From: Halanaerobium saccharolyticum
GTDB lineage: Bacteria > Bacillota > Halanaerobiia > Halanaerobiales > Halanaerobiaceae
Assembly: GCF_003053565.1 (NCBI RefSeq)
Contig: NZ_QAXS01000005.1
Span: forward strand, 1 to 64,000
Reading direction: 5' to 3'
Length of the DNA: 64,000 nt
How positions within the stretch are numbered: position 1 is the first letter of the stretch; each line of letters starts with the position of its first letter. The notes below the pieces were generated by a model. It was not told the origin of the DNA. It did no database searches and saw only the letters and a list, made by a program, of their open reading frames with translations. Of the stretch, positions 16,822 to 27,964 are shown one piece after another. The translations under genes were made by a program, and so were the position numbers.

Positions 16822-18486
16822 TTAATATTTACCTGAGCGAAAAATTGATATTACAAGCAGCAAGCCCAAAATCCCAGCAAATGAATAACCGATAAAACCA
16901 AGCAGTGGGATATTAAATATACGAGGTTCCATATTTGTTTGAATAAGCAAGGTTGAGCCAATAATTAAAGAAGCAATAATCAAACTCATTGAAAGTCGAT
17001 TAGAAATGATATCAAGCCGGGAAATAAGATTTTCCAGGTTTGTATGTCTAAAATTAATTGTAAAATCATCTTTGACTAATTTATCTAAAAAAGATTTAAG
17101 TTGATTATTTAGTTCATATTTTTTTCTGCCAAATTTCCAGATTTCCGAACCAAGCCTTGCAGCAATTTTATTAACCTGCATTCTGTCATCTAAAATATCA
17201 GAAATAAAATCCCGTCCAACTTCTACCACATTAAAATCAGGATCAAGGTCCTGACCAACTCCTTCACTCACTGCAATAGCTCTAAATAATAAGAAGAAAT
17301 CCTGAGGCATTCTAATCTGATGTTCGTAGATAAAATACTGCAGATCTTCAAAAACAGATTTTGTTTCAATATTTGATAAATCACTGCCATAATATCTGTC
17401 CAGAATTTTTTCCATATCAAGCTGAAATCTGCGGCGATTAAAATTATCAGGTTTATTTCCCAAAATTAAAATTACATCCATTAAAACATTAATTTTTTTA
17501 TTAATCAATGCATAAAAGAGCAGAGCCATTAGATCTCTATCTTCTTCAGTAATTCTTCCGACCATACCAAAATCAACATAAGCAATAGTTTTTTCACCAG
17601 TTATAAATATATTTCCTGGATGTGGATCAGCATGGAAAAAGCCATTAATTAATACCTGCCTCATTAAAGCCTTTGCCCCAAGTTCAGCAATGAATTTATT
17701 ATGAGGGTGACTCTGGTCTACTTCCCTTAGTTTAACTCCCTTTATTTCTTCCATAATCAAAAGATTAACTGTTGACAGTTCAGAATAAACTTCAGGGGCT
17801 GTAATATATGGATCATCAGCAAAATCACTGCGAAAACGGATTATGTTTGCCATTTCACCTTTAAAATTAAGTTCATCTTTTATTGTGCGTTTAAATTCCT
17901 GAATAATCTCTACCGGTCTGATAACAGAATTAAATAAATCTCTCTCTTCAGCTAAGCGAGCAAGGTTCTCCATTATTTCTACATCCACACTAATTTTTCT
18001 GTCAATTCCCGGCCTTTTAACTTTCATAATTGCTTCTTTTTCATTTTTTAAAACAATTTTATGGGTTTGGGCAATTGAAGCGGCACCAACAGCTTCTTTT
18101 TCGATTTTTATTATTTCCTCTTCAAATTTATCTCCCAGTTCTTTTTTTAAAAAATCTTCTATCAGCTCATAATCTTCAGGTGGAACTTTATCCTGAAGCT
18201 TTCTCATTTCTGCTATAAAAACTGGTGGAAAAATATCCGCTCTGGTGCTCAAAAGCTGACCTAATTTTATATAGGCAGGACCTAACTCCTGCAGAACTTC
18301 TCTGATTTTAACAGCCAGCATTTTTCCTGTAGGTCTTTCTGTAGTACTGATTCTTTTTCTAAATGGTAGATATTTATTTAAGTCTAGCTGAGAAATAATA
18401 AAACCAAGCCCGTTTTTAACAAGAATCTGTGCAATTTCACTGTAACGCTGAAAATGCCTGTAGTGTTTGGGTAAGTTCATATCCAT
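16822..18486 (-). CDS. UbiB/ABC1-family atypical kinase
   Basis: A 554-residue member of the ABC1/ADCK/UbiB family with AYIKLGQLLSTRADIFP (the KxGQ motif), a KVKRPG nucleotide-binding segment, the catalytic HADPHPGNIF and VDFGMVG. Two hydrophobic helices end the protein, so it is membrane-bound. In aerobes the family supports ubiquinone biosynthesis; here the role is unknown, since the context suggests an anaerobe. The start is weakly supported. It lies downstream of a hairpin terminator that follows secF. Confidence 0.9.
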   Translation of the reverse strand: MDMNLPKHYRHFQRYSEIAQILVKNGLGFIISQLDLNKYLPFRKRISTTERPTGKMLAVKIREVLQELGPAYIKLGQLLSTRADIFPPVFIAEMRKLQDKVPPEDYELIEDFLKKELGDKFEEEIIKIEKEAVGAASIAQTHKIVLKNEKEAIMKVKRPGIDRKISVDVEIMENLARLAEERDLFNSVIRPVEIIQEFKRTIKDELNFKGEMANIIRFRSDFADDPYITAPEVYSELSTVNLLIMEEIKGVKLREVDQSHPHNKFIAELGAKALMRQVLINGFFHADPHPGNIFITGEKTIAYVDFGMVGRITEEDRDLMALLFYALINKKINVLMDVILILGNKPDNFNRRRFQLDMEKILDRYYGSDLSNIETKSVFEDLQYFIYEHQIRMPQDFFLLFRAIAVSEGVGQDLDPDFNVVEVGRDFISDILDDRMQVNKIAARLGSEIWKFGRKKYELNNQLKSFLDKLVKDDFTINFRHTNLENLISRLDIISNRLSMSLIIASLIIGSTLLIQTNMEPRIFNIPLLGFIGYSFAGILGLLLVISIFRSGKY

Positions 18487-18513
18487 TTTATCACAGCCTT
18501 TTTTAAAGATAGA

Positions 18514-18540
18514 AACCCCTCCAGTAAGAAAGGAGGGGTT
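18514..18540 (-). terminator. Terminator after secF
   Basis: Perfect 9-bp stem AACCCCTCC/GGAGGGGTT with a 9-base loop, followed on the minus strand by a T-biased stretch. It separates the sec genes from ubiB. Confidence 0.75.
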
Positions 18541-18570
18541 ATGATCTAAAAACTTTTCTAGTTCTAATTT

Positions 18571-19431
18571 TTATTTACTGATTCTTTCCTGCCAGGTTAC
18601 TAAAAGCGGACTGGCCACAAAAATTGAGGAATAAGTACCAGCAAACATTCCAATAAAGAGAGCCAGCATAAATGTCTGAATTGAAGCTCCTCCAAAGAAA
18701 TAGATAGCTAAAATAGCAATTAATGTGGTTACTGAAGTATTAATTGATCTGGGCAGTGTATCTACAACTGCTGAGTTGGCCTGTTCTATAAAGGGAACTT
18801 TGTGTAATAACTTCATATTCTCTCTAATTCTATCAAAGATTACAATTGTATCATTAATAGAATAACCAAAAATAGTTAAAAGTGCAGCTACAAAAGGCGT
18901 GTTGACCTCTCGACCCAGGATAGCAAAAATACCAATTGTTATTAAAACATCATGCATCAGAGTTATAATAGAAACAGCTGCAAATCTGAACTCAAAGCGG
19001 AAACTAATATAAGCAACTATCGCAATAGAAGCTGCAATCATAGCCAGCAGAGCATTGATTCTTAATTCTCTACCAATGGTTGGACCAACCATCTCTGTTC
19101 TCAGCATTTCAGCAGATTCAAATTCATCTCTGATTGCATTATCAATTGTAACAATCTCTTCCGACTCTAAAGTCTTAGCTCTGATAATAATTCCATGTTC
19201 TCCAGCAGATTCAGACTGCTGAATTTTACTATCTTCAGCTATTTCAACCCTCTCTAAAACTCCTCTTACTTCTTCTGAACTAACGCTATTTTCAAAACTG
19301 AATTCCATTAAAGTACCACCATTAAAGTCGATACCTAAATTTAATCCATTAATCAGCAAAAACAATAAACCAATTGCAATTACAGTAAGCGAAATTGTAT
19401 ACCAAATTTTTCGTTTTCCTAAAATATCCAC
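18571..19431 (-). CDS. secF: Protein-export membrane protein SecF
   Basis: Works with SecD to use the ion gradient to pull secreted proteins out of SecYEG. A membrane segment near the N-terminus, LGIDFNGGTLMEFSF and a C-terminal five-helix bundle with the conserved SINDTIVIFDRIREN region are present. I start at GTG (19431), four bases after the secD stop with AAAGGGG as ribosome site, giving 286 residues. The longer frame to 19500 adds a stretch unlike SecF. secD and secF are separate genes here, unlike Bacillus secDF. Confidence 0.95.
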   Translation of the reverse strand: MDILGKRKIWYTISLTVIAIGLLFLLINGLNLGIDFNGGTLMEFSFENSVSSEEVRGVLERVEIAEDSKIQQSESAGEHGIIIRAKTLESEEIVTIDNAIRDEFESAEMLRTEMVGPTIGRELRINALLAMIAASIAIVAYISFRFEFRFAAVSIITLMHDVLITIGIFAILGREVNTPFVAALLTIFGYSINDTIVIFDRIRENMKLLHKVPFIEQANSAVVDTLPRSINTSVTTLIAILAIYFFGGASIQTFMLALFIGMFAGTYSSIFVASPLLVTWQERISK

Positions 19432-19435
19432 TTTA

Positions 19436-20644
19436 TTACCCCTTTCTGACCCCAAAAGATTTATTTTCACGTAATAATTTACTGCCTGCAAAAATATCAA
19501 TTACATTTCTGGTTACAAAGAAAGCAGTAAACATACTGACAATAATACCTATACCAAGTGTCACAGCAAAACCTCTAACTGTACCACTGGTAAAATAGGC
19601 CAGAATAAGAGCAGTCATTACAGTTGTCACATTAGCATCAACTATAGTAGTATAAGCTCTTTTAAAACCTGCATCAATTGCTGCTCTAAGCGTCTTACCA
19701 GACTTTAGTTCATCTTTTATTCGCTCGAAAATAATAATATTTGCATCAACAGCCATACCAATAGAAAGGATTAAACCAGCAATACCAGGTAAAGTTAGAG
19801 TTGCCTGCAGACCTGCCATTGTTCCCATCAGGATTAAGCCGTAAATTGCAAGTATAACAGCAGCTAAAACACCAGGAAATCTGTAATAAAAAACCATATA
19901 AATAGCAACTAATAAAAGACCTAATAAACCAGCCCTAATACTTTTTTGAATAGAGATTTCTCCCAGAGTAGGTCCAACAGTTCTAGTTTCAATAACATCA
20001 ACCGGCACTGGAAGTGCACCCTCTCTGATTAAAATAGCATCTTCTTCAGCTTCCTGAATTGTTTCATAACCTGTAATCTGTCCCCTTTCTTCGATTACAG
20101 CCTGAACAGTTGGATTTGTTAGCTGCTCATTATCAAGGTTAATACTTATTTTTTCCCCTATATACTGGCGTGTTATATCAGCGAATTGACCAGAGCCTTC
20201 ATCGGTTAGAGTAAAAGCGATTACGGGTCTACCATACTGATCATGATCAGCTCTTGCATCCTGCACAGCTTCACCTGTCATTAAAACCTCACCAGCTGAA
20301 TTCTGAAAGGTCAGCATTGCAGTTCGGCCAATTGTTTCTATGGCCTCATTTGGACTGTCAACTGCCGGCAGTTCAACAATTATTCTATCACTGCCCTGCC
20401 TCTGAATCAGAGGTTCACTTAAACCAAGCTGGTTAACCCGTCTTTCAATCACACTCTGAATTCCAGTCATAACAGTGTCATTTATTTCTCTTTCTTCTGT
20501 AGGCTGAGCCTGTAAAACTATGTGGGCTCCCCCCTGTAGATCAAGTCCTAAATTAATGCCGTGCTGAAAATATAAAAATGCAGCAAAGGCCATTATAGCT
20601 AAAATAATAATTAATTTAATTCGTCTTTTTTGTTTATACCTCAT
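19436..20644 (-). CDS. secD: Protein translocase subunit SecD
   Basis: A six-helix RND-type export factor of 402 residues. It opens with a membrane helix and the conserved NLGLDLQGGAHIVLQ, has a large extracytoplasmic domain (about 45-225) and a C-terminal helix bundle with SIGMAVDANIIIFERIKDE. The length matches the short SecD of Firmicutes. The ATG is preceded by AGGAGGACATTTATTTA. Its last codons carry the ribosome site for secF. Confidence 0.96.
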   Translation of the reverse strand: MRYKQKRRIKLIIILAIMAFAAFLYFQHGINLGLDLQGGAHIVLQAQPTEEREINDTVMTGIQSVIERRVNQLGLSEPLIQRQGSDRIIVELPAVDSPNEAIETIGRTAMLTFQNSAGEVLMTGEAVQDARADHDQYGRPVIAFTLTDEGSGQFADITRQYIGEKISINLDNEQLTNPTVQAVIEERGQITGYETIQEAEEDAILIREGALPVPVDVIETRTVGPTLGEISIQKSIRAGLLGLLLVAIYMVFYYRFPGVLAAVILAIYGLILMGTMAGLQATLTLPGIAGLILSIGMAVDANIIIFERIKDELKSGKTLRAAIDAGFKRAYTTIVDANVTTVMTALILAYFTSGTVRGFAVTLGIGIIVSMFTAFFVTRNVIDIFAGSKLLRENKSFGVRKG

Positions 20645-20673
20645 TAAATAAATGTCCTCCTAACAATAAGCAA

Positions 20674-21219
20674 TTAATTTTCAAATGATAAATCATAATT
20701 CTGATGATCGATAACCCTCATCTCAGTCAGCGGCCAGTAAACCCAGAAAGCCCTGCCTGATATATCATCATAGTCAACAAAACCTACAATGCTTTCGAAT
20801 CTGCTGTCAGCACTGTGATTTCTATTATCCCCAAGAACAAAAACACTTTCTTCTGGAACCTCATAAGGACCAAAATCTCCAAGCATTTTTTCTGGCAGAT
20901 AATTTTCTTCAAGTGCTTCCCCATTAACATAAGTAACACCATCTTTAATATATACAGTATCACCAGGTACCCCGACAACTCTTTTTATATATTTTTGATC
21001 GGGTGCTCCCTTGGGAGAAAAAACAACTATATCTCCCCTCTCAGGTGAATTAAATCTGTAAATAAATTTATTTACAAAAAGTCTTTCTCCATCCTGAAGA
21101 GTATTAGCCATTGACCTTCCATCTACTACAAATGACTGGGCCACAAATGTAATTATAAAGAAAGCCAGTATACCTGCTATTACTAAAGATTGCAAAAACT
21201 CTTTAACTGCGTTTTTCAC
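20674..21219 (-). CDS. lepB: Signal peptidase I
   Basis: Cleaves signal peptides of secreted proteins on the outer membrane face. The 181-residue protein has one N-terminal membrane helix (about 11-30), the catalytic serine in DGRSMANTL (S36), the catalytic lysine in YIKRVVGVPGD (K79) and the GDNRNHSADSR box. It starts with GTG behind GGGGGAAATGAT. It sits within the sec gene cluster between yajC and secD, which is uncommon compared with Bacillus and places preprotein processing with translocation. Confidence 0.95.
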   Translation of the reverse strand: MKNAVKEFLQSLVIAGILAFFIITFVAQSFVVDGRSMANTLQDGERLFVNKFIYRFNSPERGDIVVFSPKGAPDQKYIKRVVGVPGDTVYIKDGVTYVNGEALEENYLPEKMLGDFGPYEVPEESVFVLGDNRNHSADSRFESIVGFVDYDDISGRAFWVYWPLTEMRVIDHQNYDLSFEN

Positions 21220-21249
21220 ATCATTTCCCCCAGTTCTTTACTAAAGCGA

Positions 21250-21561
21250 CTATTCCTTATCTTTTTTAGTCTCTTCAGTATCCTCATCATTTTTGCTGCT
21301 GCTCTTTTCTTCAACTCGAGAAACAGCATTTTTAACAAAGTCAATATCAACATTTGAAGAAACTCTTACTCGAACATTACTGTCTTTAATTTTGATGATT
21401 TTGCCTTTGATGCCGCCAATTGTAACTATCTTATCACCAATACTAAGATTATCCAGCATGTTCTGATGTTCTTTTTTCTGTTTTTGTTGAGGTCTGATTA
21501 AAAAGAACCAAAAAATACCAAAAATTAAGACCCATGGTAAAATTGCATATAAATATTCCAT
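21250..21561 (-). CDS. yajC: Preprotein translocase accessory protein YajC
   Basis: A 103-residue protein with one N-terminal membrane helix (about 5-23), the conserved FFLIRPQQKQKKEH junction and the GDKIVTIGGIKGKIIKI beta domain typical of YajC, ending in a Lys/Glu-rich tail. It associates with SecDF. The yajC-(lepB)-secD-secF order supports the assignment. The 105 bp between it and tgt are A/T-rich and show no clear promoter or terminator. Confidence 0.94.
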   Translation of the reverse strand: MEYLYAILPWVLIFGIFWFFLIRPQQKQKKEHQNMLDNLSIGDKIVTIGGIKGKIIKIKDSNVRVRVSSNVDIDFVKNAVSRVEEKSSSKNDEDTEETKKDKE

Positions 21562-21666
21562 TAACTATCCTCTCCTAATTAATTTTTTTCTCTCATAACT
21601 ATTTCAACAATAATTATAATATTCCTGCTAAAAGCGAAATATTATTTCAAAAAGAATTAAAATATT

Positions 21667-23824
<2,158 letters not shown>

Positions 23825-23863
23825 TAAAAAAAACCTCCAAAATTATTTAACTTGATCAAATAA

Positions 23864-24910
23864 TTAATCACTTTTCTGCTTAATATTTAGATGCTGATAG
23901 GCCTTTGTGGTTGCAACTCTGCCGCGGGGTGTCCGCTCTAAAAATCCAAGCTGCAGTAAATAAGGCTCATAAACATCTTCAATTGTCTCAGTTTCTTCGC
24001 TGATTGCAGCCGCCAGAGTATTTAGACCCACCGGTCCACCACTGAATTTAAGCATAATTGTCTTTAACAATTTATGATCAATTCTGTCCAGTCCCAGCTC
24101 ATCAATCTCCAGAAGTTTTAAAGCATCATCCACAACTTCCCTGTTTATTATACCATCTGCTTTTACTTCTGCAAAATCTCTTACTCTTTTTAAGAGGCGA
24201 TTAGCTATTCTAGGAGTCCCGCGCGAACGGCGTGCTATCTCCAGAGCTCCATGCTCAACAATTTCTACACCCAAAATTTCAGCTGATCTGCTCACAATTT
24301 CCTGCAGCTCATTTTGGTCATAAAATTCCAGTCGATTAATTACTCCAAATCTGTCTCTTAAAGGTGAACTGAGGCGTCCAGCTTTTGTGGTAGCACCTAC
24401 CAGAGTAAAAGGAGCCAGATCAAGCCTGACAGAACGAGCACTTGGACCTTTACCAATAATTATATCCAGACAGTAATCTTCCATTGCTGGATATAAAACT
24501 TCCTCTACCATTTTATTTAAGCGGTGAATCTCATCAATAAATAAGACATCACTCGGCTGCAGATTGGTTAGAATCGAAGCCAGATCTCCCGGCCTTTCTA
24601 TTGCCGGCCCTGAAGTTTGATGAATATTTACATTCAATTCATTTGCTATTATATTAGCCAGAGTAGTTTTCCCAAGCCCTGGGGGACCATATAACATCAC
24701 ATGATCAAGTGCTTCTTTTCGATCACGTGCAGCCTGAATAAATATCTTCAATTTTTCTTTTGACTTCTTCTGCCCTACATATTCTTTTAAAGTAAGAGGA
24801 CGCAGTCCTTTATCGACTGAATTATCAGCTGAAGCAGCAGGCTGATTATCAGCTGGAGAATTATCACTTTTTTTCTTTTTGGGAGAAACAATCCTTCTTC
24901 CATTTTCCAT
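23864..24910 (-). CDS. ruvB: Holliday junction branch migration helicase RuvB
   Basis: The motor ATPase of RuvAB branch migration. In 348 residues one sees Walker [13 protein letters not shown], Walker [12 protein letters not shown], sensor 1 [12 protein letters not shown], the arginine finger region SPLRDRFG and a C-terminal winged helix. The first 30 residues are a low-complexity Lys/Asp/Ala extension before the conserved [12 protein letters not shown]. It starts two bases after the ruvA stop. Confidence 0.97.
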   Translation of the reverse strand: MENGRRIVSPKKKKSDNSPADNQPAASADNSVDKGLRPLTLKEYVGQKKSKEKLKIFIQAARDRKEALDHVMLYGPPGLGKTTLANIIANELNVNIHQTSGPAIERPGDLASILTNLQPSDVLFIDEIHRLNKMVEEVLYPAMEDYCLDIIIGKGPSARSVRLDLAPFTLVGATTKAGRLSSPLRDRFGVINRLEFYDQNELQEIVSRSAEILGVEIVEHGALEIARRSRGTPRIANRLLKRVRDFAEVKADGIINREVVDDALKLLEIDELGLDRIDHKLLKTIMLKFSGGPVGLNTLAAAISEETETIEDVYEPYLLQLGFLERTPRGRVATTKAYQHLNIKQKSD

Positions 24911-24912
24911 TA

Positions 24913-25515
24913 TTATCTCTCCTTACCAAGATGACTTAAAACCAATCTTATTTTTTCTGAAACATTTTGCTGAGCTTCAAATTCAACTTCTCTTAAAGCT
25001 CTATTTATCTCCGATATTTTATAGCCCAGGGCTGTTAAAGCATCAACTACATCCTGTCTGTCCTCATCAATATTATTTACTTCTTCTTTCCTGTCATTAA
25101 GATTTTGAAGATAGGCGAAATCTTCAAGTTTACCCTGAAGTTCAAGAATTAGGCGCTGAGCAGTCTTAGGTCCTATTCCTGAAATTTCTTTTAATACTTC
25201 TTCATTTTTCTGCATAATTGCAGAAATAAATCTGGAAGCAGGCATAGTATTAATAATATTTAAACCAGCACTGGGACCTATACCATTAACAGTAATTAGA
25301 ATTTCAAATAAATCTTTACCCATCCTCTCCGGAAAAGCAAACAATTTTAAAGCATCTTCTCTTACATATGTATAGGTGTAAACTTCTATTTCTTCGCCAA
25401 CTGAAGGCTGTTTTTTAAAACCAGCAAGTTCTAATTCATATCCCACACCATTAATTTCTAAAATAATCTTTCCAGCTTCAGTATAAATTACTTCACCTTC
25501 TAAATAGCCAATCAT
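24913..25515 (-). CDS. ruvA: Holliday junction branch migration protein RuvA
   Basis: The junction-binding subunit that loads RuvB. A protein of 200 residues with an OB domain from MIGYLEGEV, two helix-hairpin-helix motifs ([19 protein letters not shown] and [19 protein letters not shown]) and the C-terminal RuvB-contact domain. The ATG at 25515 overlaps the ruvC stop as ATGA and has GGGAGGAAAGACT upstream; this is better than the longer frame to 25530. Confidence 0.97.
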   Translation of the reverse strand: MIGYLEGEVIYTEAGKIILEINGVGYELELAGFKKQPSVGEEIEVYTYTYVREDALKLFAFPERMGKDLFEILITVNGIGPSAGLNIINTMPASRFISAIMQKNEEVLKEISGIGPKTAQRLILELQGKLEDFAYLQNLNDRKEEVNNIDEDRQDVVDALTALGYKISEINRALREVEFEAQQNVSEKIRLVLSHLGKER

Positions 25516-26009
25516 AGTCTTTCCTCCCATCCAGAATGAGCACTAAAAACATGACCGTGACAGATAGACACTGCCAGAGCATCAGCCGCATCATCCGGCC
25601 GCGGTAGCTCAGCCAGATTTAATAAAGACTTAACCATCTGCTGAACCTGATTTTTATCTGCTCGACCATAACCCACTACAGCCTGTTTAATCTGCAGTGG
25701 AGTATATTCAGCCACTTTTAAGCCTGCCTGTGAACCGGCCAGCAGGATAACCCCCCGCGCCTGTCCAACAGCAATAGCTGTTTTTACATTTTTATTAAAA
25801 AATAATTCTTCTACGGCCATTTCCTCCGGTTTAAATTCTTTTATCAGTTCCTCAATATTATAATGAATAATTTCAAGTCTTTTTGTATCTTTTTTATCTG
25901 CTGATGTTTTAATTACTCCGTATTCCAAAACATCAAAATGATTTGTTTCTTTATCTACTACGGCATAACCAATAGTAGCTAGACCCGGGTCAATACCTAA
26001 AATTCGCAA
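25512..26009 (-). CDS. ruvC: Crossover junction endodeoxyribonuclease RuvC
   Basis: Cuts Holliday junctions symmetrically. The acidic catalytic residues are present in LGIDPG, AVEELFF and PDDAADALAVSICH. The family begins at RILGIDPG, so I start at TTG (26009) behind a G-rich ribosome site, giving 165 residues; the longer frame to 26090 adds 27 residues that overlap the promoter. The presence of ruvC with ruvAB is the clostridial pattern; Bacillus uses RecU instead. Confidence 0.95.
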   Translation of the reverse strand: MRILGIDPGLATIGYAVVDKETNHFDVLEYGVIKTSADKKDTKRLEIIHYNIEELIKEFKPEEMAVEELFFNKNVKTAIAVGQARGVILLAGSQAGLKVAEYTPLQIKQAVVGYGRADKNQVQQMVKSLLNLAELPRPDDAADALAVSICHGHVFSAHSGWEERL

Positions 26010-26043
26010 ATCCCACACCCCATTCAAACTAATGTTTGAGTCT

Positions 26044-26072
26044 ATTATATCACAGTCAGAAAAGATATTAAA
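26044..26072 (-). promoter_or_regulatory. Probable promoter of the ruvCAB-queA-tgt operon
   Basis: A perfect -10 TATAAT (26044-26049) on the minus strand is preceded at 17 bases by TTTAAT, a weak -35. It lies about 35 bases upstream of the ruvC start. Confidence 0.55.
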
Positions 26073-26107
26073 ACAAAAAAATAAAGACACTGCTGCACAG
26101 TGCCCTT
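26072..26107 (-). terminator. Terminator of yebC
   Basis: On the minus strand a 10-bp stem with two G-U pairs (26083-26107, core GCACTG/CAGTGT) is followed by a T-rich run (26072-26082). Confidence 0.8.
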
Positions 26108-26161
26108 ATTAAAATCTACATCTATTTTATAACAAAATAATTAAAATTAGATTAAATTTAA

Positions 26162-26926
26162 TTAATCTTCCTCAGCTTCAATTTCAGCTCTAACCTCTTC
26201 TGGAATCTCAAAATTTGAATAAACATCCTGAATATCATCGTGATCTTCAAGCTGATCCATTAATCTCATCATTTTCTTGGCATCACTTTTATCAAGAGTA
26301 ACCGTATTATCAGGGATCATAGCAAGGTCGGCAGATTCAAATTCATAACCAGCCTCTTCTAAAGCCTCTCTGGCAGATTCATAATTAGATGGATCAGTAT
26401 AAATCACTGCTTCTCCCTCACCATAATCTAAATCTTCTGCTCCTGCTTCTAAAGCCTCTAATAAAAGATCTTCTTCTCCAACTTCAAATTCATTGAGATC
26501 AATTACCAGTTCCCCTTTACGCTGAAACATCCAGGCAACACAGCCATTAGAACCAAGATTACCCCCATTTTTATCTAAAATGTGGCGAACTTCTGATGCG
26601 GTTCTATTTCTGTTGTCAGTCATAATATCAAGATATAAAGCAACTCCACCAGGCCCATATCCTTCATACACAAATGACTCGTAAGTCATTCCCTCTAAAT
26701 TTCCTGTACCACGCTTAATTGCTCTCTCAATATTATCATTAGGCATATTATTATCTTTAGCCTTCTGAATAGCCATTCTGAGATCTGCATTCATCTCAGG
26801 ATCTCCACCACCCTCTCTGGCAGCTACAGCTATTTTACGACTTAACTTTGAAAATAATTTACCTCTTCTCTTATCTTCTTTTTGCTTTTTATGCTTTATA
26901 TTAGCCCACTTGGAATGTCCGGCCAT
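26162..26926 (-). CDS. yebC: YebC/PmpR-family protein
   Basis: A 254-residue member of the YebC family, starting MAGHSKWANIKHKK as almost all members do. Published work links members either to DNA-binding regulation or to relief of ribosome stalling on proline-rich sequences; which applies here cannot be told. Strong ribosome site AAGGAGGG. The C-terminal third is very acidic. It has its own promoter and terminator, so it is probably monocistronic. Confidence 0.94.
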   Translation of the reverse strand: MAGHSKWANIKHKKQKEDKRRGKLFSKLSRKIAVAAREGGGDPEMNADLRMAIQKAKDNNMPNDNIERAIKRGTGNLEGMTYESFVYEGYGPGGVALYLDIMTDNRNRTASEVRHILDKNGGNLGSNGCVAWMFQRKGELVIDLNEFEVGEEDLLLEALEAGAEDLDYGEGEAVIYTDPSNYESAREALEEAGYEFESADLAMIPDNTVTLDKSDAKKMMRLMDQLEDHDDIQDVYSNFEIPEEVRAEIEAEED

Positions 26927-26977
26927 ATAATAACCCTCCTTAAATCAAATTACACTTCTTTAATCAGTTTGCAGTTT

Positions 26978-27006
26978 ATTGTACCATAATTACGGCTGTT
27001 TTTCAA
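26978..27006 (-). promoter_or_regulatory. Promoter of yebC
   Basis: On the minus strand TTGAAA (27001-27006) and TACAAT (26978-26983) are 17 bases apart. The -35 hexamer lies inside the 3' end of the XRE gene. Confidence 0.65.
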
Positions 27007-27340
27007 TATCATGTTCCTCTAAAATATTTGTCAAATCTTTGAGCAGGATATATATCATTTCTAATTCTTTCTCATCTCTATTTAAAAGCAAATCAGTTAT
27101 GTTAGAAATTTTAATACTGGCTTCCGAACTCAAATCATAATTTATCAATAATTTATCTACACCTACACCAAGAGCTTCCGCAATATTTATCAGTGATTTT
27201 AATGATGGTTCTTTCTCTCCGCGTTCAACCTGTCCAATATATGTATAATGCAGGCCGGCTTTCTCGCCCAAACCTTCCTGGGTTAGGTTATTTGTTTTGC
27301 GATATTCTTTAATTTTTTTACCAATAAGTTCTTTTTGCAT
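26990..27340 (-). CDS. XRE-family helix-turn-helix regulator
   Basis: A 116-residue protein with an N-terminal Cro/C1-type HTH (about 6-62: IGKKIKEYRKTNNLTQEGLG then YIGQVERGEKEPSLKSL) and a short helical C-terminal domain, similar in layout to SinR-like or phage-type regulators. I start at the ATG after GAGGTGAGCCGA. The gene is preceded by tandem 19-bp repeats that overlap its likely promoter, so autoregulation is plausible. Its targets are unknown; the two small ORFs just upstream are candidates. Confidence 0.85.
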   Translation of the reverse strand: MQKELIGKKIKEYRKTNNLTQEGLGEKAGLHYTYIGQVERGEKEPSLKSLINIAEALGVGVDKLLINYDLSSEASIKISNITDLLLNRDEKELEMIYILLKDLTNILEEHDIEKQP

Positions 27341-27392
27341 TCGGCTCACCTCTAATATATATCTTAGGGTGAAGAGCCAATAATTTGAAGAG

Positions 27393-27463
27393 ATTATAAG
27401 TATTATTATAAAGTATATAGGTATTATTAAAGTATTTGGGTATTTTATCTGTTTAAATACTTT
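27393..27463. repeat. Tandem 19-bp repeats upstream of the XRE gene
   Basis: Two directly abutting 19-bp units (27410-27428 and 27429-27447) agree at 15 of 19 positions, each beginning AAAGTAT. A partial copy is at 27398-27409 and an inverted half-site ATACTTT at 27457-27463. Two minus-strand TATAAT hexamers (27393-27398 and 27405-27410) lie at the gene-proximal edge. Operator sites for the XRE protein are inferred. Confidence 0.55.
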
Positions 27464-27494
27464 TTTACTAATAGTTATAGTCTATTAAATAATA

Positions 27495-27520
27495 AAACCA
27501 CAGCCTTTAAGCTATGGTTT
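27495..27520 (-). terminator. Terminator after the two small ORFs
   Basis: On the minus strand AAACCATAGC and GCTGTGGTTT pair (one G-U) around a six-base loop, followed by TTATTATTT. It ends the small-ORF transcript before the XRE promoter region. Confidence 0.75.
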
Positions 27521-27531
27521 AAAAATAATAC

Positions 27532-27741
27532 TTATTGATGTGCTCTTAAATCACTGATTAATGCTGTTAGTTTCTCTTTACCGCCATTATTCCAGGTCTC
27601 AATAAAATCAGCAATTTTTTCTCGATCATAATCACTTAAACCCTCACCAAGTGCATCTAAATCATGGCTGTCTAAATCCTTCATTAAATCTATAGCTTTT
27701 TTGAGAGGGTACTGTATTTTATAATATATCTGATCAACCAT
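27532..27741 (-). CDS. Unknown small protein B (69 aa)
   Basis: I do not recognise this protein. It is 69 residues, starts MVDQIYYKIQYPL, is rich in Asp, Lys and Leu and looks alpha-helical, with no signal peptide or membrane segment. The ATG is seven bases after GAGGAGG, which lies in the last codons of the upstream small ORF; the two genes overlap by eight bases, so they are translationally coupled. A shared promoter and terminator make them a two-gene unit. A small regulatory or toxin-antitoxin-like pair is only a guess from size and layout. Confidence 0.65.
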   Translation of the reverse strand: MVDQIYYKIQYPLKKAIDLMKDLDSHDLDALGEGLSDYDREKIADFIETWNNGGKEKLTALISDLRAHQ

Positions 27742-27943
27742 TATTAACCTCCTCAAGCTTTTCTACCAGACTTTCCAGCCTGGGCATCGTTTCCCGTTCA
27801 ATATATCTTATGTAACCTTCGAGTGTCATAATTCGATTATCCAGCACTTTATTACTCATTTCAGGAGAATAATCATTAAATTGTTCTGTTTTGTTTACTG
27901 CCGCATCAATAAAATCTATTACATCGATTACTGCTTTCTCCAT
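27734..27943 (-). CDS. Unknown small protein A (69 aa)
   Basis: I do not recognise this protein. It is 69 residues, acidic and probably all helical (MEKAVIDVIDFIDAAVN through RLESLVEKLEEVNNG), soluble in appearance, with no Cys. The ATG follows GGGGTG at good spacing. It is the first gene of a bicistron whose promoter overlaps the end of the rnpB terminator tract. Good ribosome sites for both ORFs, coupled overlap and a dedicated promoter and terminator argue it is real. Confidence 0.65.
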   Translation of the reverse strand: MEKAVIDVIDFIDAAVNKTEQFNDYSPEMSNKVLDNRIMTLEGYIRYIERETMPRLESLVEKLEEVNNG

Positions 27944-27964
27944 CCAAACACCCCTTTTTTGATT

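Noticed and set aside
21562-21666. Promoter between tgt and yajC
   Set aside because: A TATAAT exists on the minus strand but no acceptable -35 at 16-18 bases; too weak to call.
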